From: an uncultured Porphyromonadaceae bacterium
GTDB taxonomy: Bacteria > Bacteroidota > Bacteroidia > Bacteroidales > Muribaculaceae
Direction: 5' to 3'
Assembly (NCBI GenBank): GCA_900549445.1
Contig: UROS01000052.1
Coordinates: forward strand, 1-13,650
DNA length: 13,650 bases
Each line of letters begins with the position of its first letter. The stretch's first letter is position 1. The notes beneath the pieces were generated by a model that worked only from the letters and a program-made list of their open reading frames with translations, was not told the DNA's origin and searched no databases. Position numbers and translations under genes: made by a program. This document shows positions 7,356 to 13,650 of this stretch, piece by piece.

Positions 7356-8524
7356 TTTATAACATAAATATTGGCTGATGAGCGGAGGATGTCGGCTAAA
7401 ATCAGCGGATAGAACGCAGCGTTTGCGCTCTGCAGGCCGAAAGCGAAGATGCCCGTCAGCACAATTAGGGATGCAAAGTTAAAAAAATGATACCACAAAA
7501 GCAAGTTTTCAGCCTTTTTTACCCACGGCAGAACGGCCCCGAGCAGGCAGAGCGGATTGAGCCACAATATCACCCAGTTGGGCGAGGTGGCTTCGTGAAC
7601 CGACACGAACACCAGAAATGCGATAAGGCAGCCGCTGAGACCCTGAGCGCTGAAAAGCACCGTGTCGAACCATCGGGTGAGGTGCCGGCGGCGGATGTCG
7701 CACACGCTGAAGAGCGCCGACAGCGCCAGGATGACAACCGCGAATGCCATCGGTGTGGCATACCACGGTGTAGGCGGAAGCACCGCGCTGCGGCCTGCGG
7801 TGTCGATGATTTTTTCTTCAGAAGTCACGACTTTACGGGTGCCGGCGGTGGCTCCGGAGAGCATTCCGCGCAGCACCACGGGGGCGAATGCGTATTCCCG
7901 TCGGGTGAGCTTGTGGTCTATGCCGCTTCCGAGAGCGAGATCGATTCCGAACTGATACCACGGGTAATTACGGTGGTAATATGCCATTACCTTCCGGAAA
8001 GTATCTGTGTTTTCGGGAAGTTGCGGGGCTGCGAGGGCGATGGAGTCGCCCAAAGCGCGCTCTACATATGCGAGGGCGCGGGTAGAGCAGTTGTCGTAGA
8101 CGTAGTTGTAGCGGTAGGTGCGGTTTTCTGGGCGCAGGCAGTCGGATATCAGGGTTATCAGGGTGTCGGTTTCGGCTGACGTGAGGTTGAGCCGCTGTGC
8201 GGTAACTTCGCGTCCGGAGCCGGCGTATTGCATAAGAAACAGTTCGGTGGGTGCGACACCCGACTTATAGTCAGTTTCTCCTTTTACGAACCTGTACACG
8301 AAAAACGGTGCGCTGAAGTCGAACAGACCCCAGTTGACAACGCAGTCAGTGCCGGTGCGTGGATCGGCTATACGCAGCGCCGTGTGGCCTTCGAGTTCGT
8401 AGATGTCTGACCCTTCGGCACACGTCAGGAACCACACCGATGCACTGTCGGCAGGTTCGGCTGCCGCGCAGCCAAGTGCGGACAGCAGGAGGGTTATGAT
8501 ATAGGTGAGATGCCGGAGTTGCAT
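7334..8524 (-). CDS. lnb: DUF4105 membrane protein, Lnb-type lipoprotein N-acyltransferase
   Basis: DUF4105 proteins of Bacteroides (Lnb) have been reported to add the N-acyl chain to the N-terminal cysteine of lipoproteins, replacing the Lnt of Proteobacteria. The 396-residue protein has an N-terminal signal sequence with possible cleavage near A20-A22. A periplasmic papain/NlpC-like domain follows. It holds the expected His in EGHTAL (H47) and Cys in YVYDNCSTRAL (C146), the likely thiol catalytic pair. Four clear transmembrane segments come next at about 256-275, 286-308, 316-334 and 340-363, with a weaker fifth near 368-388. The order of signal peptide, DUF4105 domain and C-terminal helices fits Lnb. 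The gene begins 15 bases after the mutL stop, without a Shine-Dalgarno sequence, and its end overlaps the next gene by 22 bases. The enzymatic role is transferred from the family. Bacteroidales can carry more than one DUF4105 paralogue, so this copy may not be the main one. Confidence 0.85.
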   Translation of the reverse strand: MQLRHLTYIITLLLSALGCAAAEPADSASVWFLTCAEGSDIYELEGHTALRIADPRTGTDCVVNWGLFDFSAPFFVYRFVKGETDYKSGVAPTELFLMQYAGSGREVTAQRLNLTSAETDTLITLISDCLRPENRTYRYNYVYDNCSTRALAYVERALGDSIALAAPQLPENTDTFRKVMAYYHRNYPWYQFGIDLALGSGIDHKLTRREYAFAPVVLRGMLSGATAGTRKVVTSEEKIIDTAGRSAVLPPTPWYATPMAFAVVILALSALFSVCDIRRRHLTRWFDTVLFSAQGLSGCLIAFLVFVSVHEATSPNWVILWLNPLCLLGAVLPWVKKAENLLLWYHFFNFASLIVLTGIFAFGLQSANAAFYPLILADILRSSANIYVIKWSKSRK

Positions 8525-8539
8525 GGGAAAATGGGATTG

Positions 8540-10426
8540 TCAGTTCAGCATGCGGCTGATTTCGTCGGCGCCGAGAACCGCAAATACTTTTTTGCCGTCG
8601 GGGGTGAGTCCCGGAGAACTGAGTCTGAAAAGGTCGGCGAGGATTGAGTCCATCTCTTCGGCAGAGAGTCTCCGGCCGTGTTTTATGGCGGCGCCACGGG
8701 CCATTGACCGCGCTACCCTCTCGCGCAGCGAACTTCCGAACTCTTCGCCAGATTCTGTAACATTTTCAATCAGTTCGAGGAGCACGTCGCGGACACCGGA
8801 ACCGCCGAGCACGGCCGGGGCGCCGTTGACGCTCCAGGTGTTTCCTCCGAGTGGAGCGATATCGAATCCGAGTCGGATCAGGTCGTCGGCAACAGAGGTC
8901 ATCACGGCGTTCTGAGCGGGGGAGAGGTCGAGCACGTCGGGAAACATCGAGCGCTGCGCTGCGAAAGAGCCGGATGCCGCCATCTCAAGATAGCGCTGGT
9001 AGAGTACGGTAAAGTGAGCGCGGTATTGGTCAACAATCATCATCCCTCCACGGGAGGGGGTGAGGATGTAGGACTCGTTCAGCTGCATCACCGGCGAACT
9101 CTGCTTGCCGAGGTCGAGACTGAGCGCCGATTCGTCGGTTTCGGCAGGGACGAAGTCGTTGATGGAACTGCCTACGGTGGAGGTGTACGATTCATTGCGC
9201 TTGCGGGTGAAATCGTCGTAGAGTTTCTCCCAGTCGCGGGTTGCGGAATTGAGAGCGCTATGGTATCTGCCTTCCGATGGGAAACTCCGGTTTTCGCGGC
9301 GTGGCGCAGGGCCGGGCGTTTCGTCAAAAGGATTATAGGCGGGATCGAGATCCACTCCGTGGACGGCTGTCTCATCGGGGTTGAAAACAGGAATGTCGGG
9401 CCGGTCGTCGGTCTCGAAGTCTATGCCCGGCACGGCGCTGAACCGTCCGAGCGATTCGCGCACGGTGGCAGTGAGGATCTGCCATATGGCCTGTTCGTTT
9501 TCGAACTTGATTTCGTTTTTGGTGGGGTGGATGTTCACGTCGATTGTCTCGGGGTCGACAGTGAAGTTTATGAAATAATTCGGCTGCATGTCGGGGGCAA
9601 TGAGCTGCTCGTAGCACTGCAGAAGCGCCTTGCGGAAATACGGGTGAAGCATATTGCGGCCATTGACCATGAAATATTGCAGCGGGTTGCGGCGGCGGGC
9701 GTTTTCGGGCAGACCGATGAATCCGGAAATCCTGACGATGGAAGTGTCGGTTTCCACCGGGATTATCTGGCGGTCGAGCGATTTGCCGAAAAGGTCGACG
9801 ATACGCTGCTTGAAAGAGGTGCCGCGCAGAGAATGGAGAGTGGTGTCGTTGTGGATCAGCGTGAAGTCGACGGCTGTGTTAACGAGTGCGAGGCGCTCGA
9901 ATTCGCGCATTATGTTGCTCATTTCCACTGTGTCTTTCTTCAGGAATTTCCTTCTGGCGGGCACGTTGAAAAAGAGATTCTTCACCATTATGTTTGTTCC
10001 CGGCACGCAGGCCTCGGGGGCCTGGCTCTCTACGGCCGAGCCGTTGATGATGATGCGGGTGCCTATGGATGCGCCTTTGAGCATGGAGCGCATGTCGACC
10101 TGCGCCACTGCGGCAATCGAGGCGAGGGCTTCGCCGCGGAAACCCATGGTGTGGAGTGTGAAGAGATCGTCGGCGCGGGCGATTTTCGAGGTGGCGTGGC
10201 GCTCGAAAGCGAGTCGGGCGTCGGTGTCGCTCATGCCGGAGCCATTGTCGATGACCTGAATCAGTGTTCTTCCGGCATCCTTGAGCACGATTGTCACGTT
10301 GGTGGCACCGGCGTCGATGGCATTTTCCACGAGTTCCTTTATTACGGACGCGGGACGCTGGATAACTTCACCGGCGGCAATCTGATTGGCCACCGAGTCG
10401 GGCAGAAGTCGGATTATGTCGCTCAT
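8540..10426 (-). CDS. mutL: DNA mismatch repair protein MutL
   Basis: MutL is the ATP-dependent matchmaker linking mismatch recognition by MutS to strand removal. The 628-residue protein has the complete GHKL ATPase: KELVENAIDAG with E31 and N35, DNGSG (60-64), ATSKI (78-82) and GFRGEA (95-100). The ribosomal-S5-like transducer domain follows, then a low-complexity linker at about 330-440. The C-terminal dimerisation domain is present, but the endonuclease motif DQHA(x2)E(x4)E reads DQYRAHFTVLYQ at 466-477. The His and both Glu are missing, and the CPHGRP-type motif is TPDGKKV (608-614). I infer no intrinsic nicking activity, perhaps lineage-wide. The ATG overlaps the stop of the OstA-like gene in an ATGA, implying translational coupling. 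The start is the family's usual one (short lead, then IRLLPDSVANQIAAGEV). Confidence 0.97.
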   Translation of the reverse strand: MSDIIRLLPDSVANQIAAGEVIQRPASVIKELVENAIDAGATNVTIVLKDAGRTLIQVIDNGSGMSDTDARLAFERHATSKIARADDLFTLHTMGFRGEALASIAAVAQVDMRSMLKGASIGTRIIINGSAVESQAPEACVPGTNIMVKNLFFNVPARRKFLKKDTVEMSNIMREFERLALVNTAVDFTLIHNDTTLHSLRGTSFKQRIVDLFGKSLDRQIIPVETDTSIVRISGFIGLPENARRRNPLQYFMVNGRNMLHPYFRKALLQCYEQLIAPDMQPNYFINFTVDPETIDVNIHPTKNEIKFENEQAIWQILTATVRESLGRFSAVPGIDFETDDRPDIPVFNPDETAVHGVDLDPAYNPFDETPGPAPRRENRSFPSEGRYHSALNSATRDWEKLYDDFTRKRNESYTSTVGSSINDFVPAETDESALSLDLGKQSSPVMQLNESYILTPSRGGMMIVDQYRAHFTVLYQRYLEMAASGSFAAQRSMFPDVLDLSPAQNAVMTSVADDLIRLGFDIAPLGGNTWSVNGAPAVLGGSGVRDVLLELIENVTESGEEFGSSLRERVARSMARGAAIKHGRRLSAEEMDSILADLFRLSSPGLTPDGKKVFAVLGADEISRMLN

Positions 10427-12477
10427 TGTTCTTTTTCTTCATCGTTTGGAATTACAGCCGGCTGCGGCTCGGGCAGCGTGGCACCGGATCCGTTTCCGTC
10501 GGCGGGGTCGGCCGGTTCGTCGGGAACCGGCATCTCAGACTCCGGGAGTGCGAGCGAATCGGGCATCAGTGCCGGAACGGAGTCGGGGAGCGTGAGCGAA
10601 TCGGGTGACAGGACTGTGGAATCAGCCGGAATGGAGTCGGACGGCACTGCTGTACGCGGCTTTACCTCCGGTAAATCAGGCACTTGTGGCTTCGGCTTTC
10701 CCGTGGCGGTTCCGCGCACTTTCTTTGCTTCGGGTTTCGGAACGCCGAGAAGAGTGGAACTCATCAGTTCGCCCATCTGATCCGGATAAGTGAACACCTC
10801 GTCGGGCGACATCGGGCGCAGCGACTCGTACCACCTGAATTTAGGCAGGAAATACGACGATTTTTTCGCGAGATAAAGCGGGGTGACCTTTCCGGTGGTC
10901 TCGGGCCACATTTTCACTTTTTCGAGCTGTCCCTCGTTGAACTGAGCGTCGAGGTAGCTGCTCTCCACAAAGGCGAATTTGTTGTAGGAGGAGTCGTTTT
11001 CCATCGGGAACATGATCACCTGCACGTTGCCCTCGGCATAGACGCGACGGATAGTGGTGTCGTTGAGCCACGCCGTCATATCGCTGCCGGTCATCTGGTT
11101 GTAGCAGTCCTCGGCTATGTGTTCGGACACGAGTCCGGTTTCGGGCAGACGTGCCCAGTCGGCCGTGGAGTCGGTGAAATGCACGTAGATTATGTTGCCG
11201 GCAATCTGCCGCTGACCGCTCCACACCAGCGGATGGTCGTACATATATAATATGGAATCGCGCTCCACAATACTCATGGAGTCGCAGAGACCCTGGATGT
11301 CGGTGCGGAAAAACCTCACTTTGCGGAAGGCATTTGTCACTCTCGAAGAGTCAGGGAGCATAAATCCGTTGATGGTGTCGCCGTGAAGGTAAAGCGTGTC
11401 GGATTCGGAGTACTGCATTGCGAGGGCGTTGCCGGTTACGAAAGAGCTGTCGGTAAGCTCGTTGTAGAATCCGTAATCGCCCATGAGAATCGACTTGTTG
11501 GCAGTGTCGGTCAGAATCATGTTGCCGAAGGCCTCGCCGAATCCGGCGTTGCGGTCGTAAAACAGAGTGTCGCCTGTAAGGGTATTTCCCTTGTTGGTAA
11601 TCACCATTGACCGGCGGTAGAGGTCGGCGATGTTGGTGCGGGTGTCGTAAAAACCGTCGGACGAATGGATTTCGCCGTCCTTGTTGACGATGCGGGTAGG
11701 GCAGAGCAGACGTGCTATGCCGCTCTGGGTATTGTAGGTGAGGGAGTCGGTATACATCTTCAGCGTGTCGGCAGGCCGCGGGCCGGTCAGCTCGACGTTG
11801 AGATAGAAGAATGCATCTTTCGTGGCAGGATAATAGTAGCCCTGCAGCGACTCGAGAGTATTTGTGCGGTCGGAGAGGGTGCCTCCGGTCTCGTAGTAGC
11901 CCACATCCTCATACATATCGTAGAAAAACACGTCGGTCTCGAGTTTGACGTCGCGGTTTATCAGGCGGACATTTTTACCGGGATATGCGCGGAGTTCCGC
12001 AAGCTCGTCCTGACCGTCGTAGTAGAGCTCGTCGCCGTAAACGAACAGGGTGTCGCCCTGCTCCATACGGACATTGTTGAAAGCGTCGAGCGACCCTGTC
12101 TTTTCGTTGAAACGGGCGCTGTCGCAGTACATGAACATGTCGGCTTTCCGGAACTGGACGTTGCCTGTAAGCACCTGCACGTCGGAGTCGCGGGCAGCGT
12201 TATGGCTCAGTGCGTCGGCGTGGACGAGAATCACCTTTCCCGGTTCATGGGGATTGGTAGAGGGCACGGTGGGGCGGATTACGGGCGGCTTCGGAGCCTG
12301 AGGCTCTTTGGCGCGGGGATTAACGGCGAGCATGGCAGGCAGCGACACGAGGACAGCCATGAATATCGCGCATACAGCGCCCCTGCGGCGGCGCAGCCAT
12401 CCGGTAAAAGAATTGAAAGCCGACAGCACTGAGCTGCCGGCCTTGTGGGGTCGGTATGAACCTTCGGAGCGCATCAT
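10423..12477 (-). CDS. OstA/LptA-like LPS transport protein with Pro/Ser/Asp-rich tail
   Basis: This 684-residue protein resembles the OstA-like family of Bacteroidetes, related to LptA and the N-terminal domain of LptD, which form the beta-jellyroll bridge carrying LPS across the periplasm. A cytoplasmic lead of about 33 residues ending in RRRR precedes one hydrophobic segment (34-52), an anchor or uncleaved signal. A proline-rich spacer (59-80) follows. From about 81 come repeated OstA-type strands, for example VLTGNVQFRKADMFMYCDSA (102-121) and later units pairing GDTLFYD-like and FYD/YNT-like phrases. Residues 580-684 form a Pro/Ser/Asp/Glu-rich tail without the strand pattern. The start ATG overlaps the stop of the surA-like gene (ATGA), and its own stop overlaps mutL in the same way. 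A second ATG follows directly, so the true start could be one codon later. LPS transport is inferred from family and neighbours. Confidence 0.85.
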   Translation of the reverse strand: MMRSEGSYRPHKAGSSVLSAFNSFTGWLRRRRGAVCAIFMAVLVSLPAMLAVNPRAKEPQAPKPPVIRPTVPSTNPHEPGKVILVHADALSHNAARDSDVQVLTGNVQFRKADMFMYCDSARFNEKTGSLDAFNNVRMEQGDTLFVYGDELYYDGQDELAELRAYPGKNVRLINRDVKLETDVFFYDMYEDVGYYETGGTLSDRTNTLESLQGYYYPATKDAFFYLNVELTGPRPADTLKMYTDSLTYNTQSGIARLLCPTRIVNKDGEIHSSDGFYDTRTNIADLYRRSMVITNKGNTLTGDTLFYDRNAGFGEAFGNMILTDTANKSILMGDYGFYNELTDSSFVTGNALAMQYSESDTLYLHGDTINGFMLPDSSRVTNAFRKVRFFRTDIQGLCDSMSIVERDSILYMYDHPLVWSGQRQIAGNIIYVHFTDSTADWARLPETGLVSEHIAEDCYNQMTGSDMTAWLNDTTIRRVYAEGNVQVIMFPMENDSSYNKFAFVESSYLDAQFNEGQLEKVKMWPETTGKVTPLYLAKKSSYFLPKFRWYESLRPMSPDEVFTYPDQMGELMSSTLLGVPKPEAKKVRGTATGKPKPQVPDLPEVKPRTAVPSDSIPADSTVLSPDSLTLPDSVPALMPDSLALPESEMPVPDEPADPADGNGSGATLPEPQPAVIPNDEEKEQ
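10426..10740 (-). repeat. Low-complexity tail of the OstA-like protein with imperfect PDS[LV]-type repeats
   Basis: This part of the OstA-like gene encodes residues 580-684. It is almost entirely Pro, Ser, Asp, Glu, Ala and Leu, with loose repeats such as SPDSLTLP, LPDSVPALM, PDSLALP and ESEMPVPDEP. The reading frame is uninterrupted and ends in an acidic EEKEQ just at the mutL start. It is probably a disordered periplasmic extension. The repeats are imperfect at DNA level, so this is not a clean tandem array. Confidence 0.6.
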
Positions 12478-13598
12478 TTCTGCGTGGTTGAACTGTCTTT
12501 AATCCATCCCTTGTGGCGGAAATCGCAGTTACGCCATCCGTCTTCAATACGGATATAAGTATCTTTGATCTTTTTTTCGAGCCAGTCGGCGAGAATCTTG
12601 TCCTGGCGCGATTTCTCATACATATTCTTTATCATCTGGTAGTCGTCGGAAAGATTCGCGCGGTGGGCGGGAATCCTTTCGGAGAGTTTGACGATAGCCA
12701 CGACCTCGCGGTGGAGCTTCGGGTCGGTCATGATGAACGCTTTAGAGATCTGTCCGACCTGCAGAGTGTCGACCACCTTCGCTACCTCCTGAGGGAGCTG
12801 CGACATTTCGAAGCGAGTGGTTCCGGTCTCACCGTTGACCATGTTGCCGCGGTTGTTGCGGGTGTCCTTGTCCTGAGAAAGCACGCCTACAGCTTCTTCG
12901 AATGTAAATTTACCGGCGAGCATGTCGGACTGTATTGAATCAAGACGGTTTACGGCGTCGGTGAGATCCTTGTCGTTCACGTGGGGGCGGAGAAGGATGT
13001 GGCGGACTTTGATGCGTTCGCCGCGTTTTTCAATAAGCTGGATAATGTGGAAACCGTATTCCGTCTCCACGATTTTTGATACTTTCTTGGGGTCATTGAG
13101 GTTGAACGCCACGGCCGCAAACTCGGGCACGAACTGCGCTCTTCCGGCGAAATCCATCTCACCGCCGCGGCTCGCGCTGCCGGGATCCTCGCTGTAGAGT
13201 ATGGCGAGGGTTGAGAAATCGCTTTCTCCGCTGGTTATACGGTCGCTGTAGTCGCGCAGACGCGCTTTCACATCCTCGATTTCCTGACGTGGTACCGCAG
13301 GCTTGAGGGTAAGAATCTGCACACCTACCTGAGTGGGAACGTAGGGTATGCTGTCCTTTGGAAGCTGGTCGAAATAGCGGCGCACGTCGGCCGGGGTGAT
13401 CTTTAGATCTTTCGTGAGGTTGCGCTGCACCTGGGCAACGCGCGAGCGGTTCTTCACAACCTCAATCTGCTGTTCGCGGAGCACGGGGATCGGCTTCCGG
13501 AACACCTGCTCCACTTTCTCTTTCGAGCCGAGGTTGGCGATGTAATAGTTCATCATGGCGTCGACCTGCTGCATCACCATATTGTCTGAAACTTCCAC
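12474..13598 (-). CDS. surA: SurA-like periplasmic peptidylprolyl isomerase, 5' end missing
   Basis: SurA-type chaperones escort outer-membrane proteins through the periplasm. The visible 374 residues begin inside the N-terminal chaperone helices (KPIPVLREQQIEVVKNR). Two parvulin rotamase domains follow at about 91-190 and 196-305, counted from the first genuine residue. The first contains LYSEDPGSASRGGEMDFAGR and EYGFHIIQLIE. The second opens with IKVRHILLRP and contains the looser QDKDTRNNRGNM. A basic helical tail ends in STTQK. The signal peptide and perhaps 70-90 residues lie beyond the contig end. The open frame appears to run to an ATG at 13613, but those first five codons (MYKRQ) are Nextera adapter, so the genuine sequence stops at 13598. 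The stop overlaps the start of the OstA-like gene (ATGA). Another multi-domain PpiC protein is possible, but position beside an LPS-transport gene favours SurA. Confidence 0.88.
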   Translation of the reverse strand: MEVSDNMVMQQVDAMMNYYIANLGSKEKVEQVFRKPIPVLREQQIEVVKNRSRVAQVQRNLTKDLKITPADVRRYFDQLPKDSIPYVPTQVGVQILTLKPAVPRQEIEDVKARLRDYSDRITSGESDFSTLAILYSEDPGSASRGGEMDFAGRAQFVPEFAAVAFNLNDPKKVSKIVETEYGFHIIQLIEKRGERIKVRHILLRPHVNDKDLTDAVNRLDSIQSDMLAGKFTFEEAVGVLSQDKDTRNNRGNMVNGETGTTRFEMSQLPQEVAKVVDTLQVGQISKAFIMTDPKLHREVVAIVKLSERIPAHRANLSDDYQMIKNMYEKSRQDKILADWLEKKIKDTYIRIEDGWRNCDFRHKGWIKDSSTTQK

Positions 13599-13650
13599 CT
13601 GTCTCTTATACACATCTGACGCTGCCGACGAATAGAGAGGTGTAGATCTC
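13599..13650. other. Illumina Nextera adapter contamination at contig end
   Basis: The last 52 bases are library adapter, not genome. Bases 13599-13617 are the Tn5 mosaic end (CTGTCTCTTATACACATCT). Bases 13618-13631 (GACGCTGCCGACGA) complete the reverse complement of the Nextera read-1 transposase adapter. Bases 13632-13639 (ATAGAGAG) are the reverse complement of i5 index CTCTCTAT (S502/N502). Bases 13640-13650 (GTGTAGATCTC) are the start of the reverse-complemented P5 primer. Pieces match in the correct order and spacing, so chance is excluded. Translated on the minus strand the mosaic end gives MYKRQ, a familiar false protein start. Confidence 0.98.

Noticed and set aside
5988..7367. 459-codon open frame on the plus strand, antisense to the alkaline-phosphatase-like gene
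   Set aside because: Same mirrored-frame effect. The minus-strand protein has a signal peptide and family motifs, while the plus-strand frame has no coherent domain.
8468..8524. Possible lipoprotein signal (ALGC, C19) at the N-terminus of the Lnb-like protein
   Set aside because: The -3 and -2 residues (Ala, Leu) do not fit a good lipobox, and an AAA site just after supports ordinary signal-peptidase cleavage or an uncleaved anchor.
9014..10780. 588-codon open frame on the plus strand, antisense to mutL and the end of the OstA-like gene
   Set aside because: It lies opposite two clearly recognised conserved genes, has no recognisable domain, and its composition (Gly, Val, Glu, His-rich) is that of a mirrored frame in GC-rich DNA where codons giving antisense stops are rare.
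70..13598. Defence system, mobile element or CRISPR array
   Set aside because: All genes are recognisable chromosomal housekeeping or envelope genes in tight co-directional order. No transposase, integrase, direct-repeat array or toxin-antitoxin pair was seen.
13599..13613. ATG at 13613 as the start of the surA-like gene
   Set aside because: The first five codons lie inside the Nextera mosaic end. The genuine gene continues beyond the contig.

Overview
The window is a 13.6 kb end fragment of a bacterial draft contig, most likely from the order Bacteroidales. Its moderately high GC would suit Muribaculaceae or a relative, but the family is a guess. The lineage call rests on a 1122-residue SecA with Bacteroidetes-type insertions, an OstA-like LPS-transport protein, a DUF4105/Lnb-type lipoprotein acyltransferase, and the near absence of Shine-Dalgarno sequences before the starts. 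All eight genes lie on the minus strand, so transcription runs from high to low coordinates. I see no tRNA, rRNA, CRISPR array, insertion sequence, phage or defence gene.

In transcription order, the right part (13598 to 5721) is a tight cluster: a surA-like periplasmic prolyl isomerase cut by the contig end, an OstA/LptA-like protein, mutL, a DUF4105 membrane protein (lnb), and an alkaline-phosphatase-superfamily protein. Two junctions are ATGA stop/start overlaps, one is a 22-base overlap and one is a 15-base gap, so this is almost certainly one operon. secA follows after a 67-base AT-rich gap (5654-5720) and ends in a strong intrinsic terminator (2229-2264). The left part holds a TrmH/SpoU-family RNA methyltransferase and radA, 8 bases apart. 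Their upstream boundary is odd because the secA terminator ends only 12 bases before the methyltransferase start codon.

Most of the right-hand genes serve envelope building: SecA exports proteins, SurA escorts outer-membrane proteins, the OstA-like protein probably serves LPS transport, and Lnb N-acylates lipoproteins. MutL and, further left, RadA are DNA-repair genes in the same neighbourhood.

Two points matter most. First, the last 52 bases (13599-13650) are not genomic. They match the Illumina Nextera mosaic end, read-1 adapter, an i5 index and the start of P5, and they create a false MYKRQ start on the surA-like ORF. Second, the alkaline-phosphatase-like protein keeps the fold signatures of the PafA family but appears to have lost its nucleophile and all the metal ligands I can align. 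It looks like an exported pseudoenzyme placed between lipoprotein acylation and SecA. It is the best candidate here for undescribed biology.
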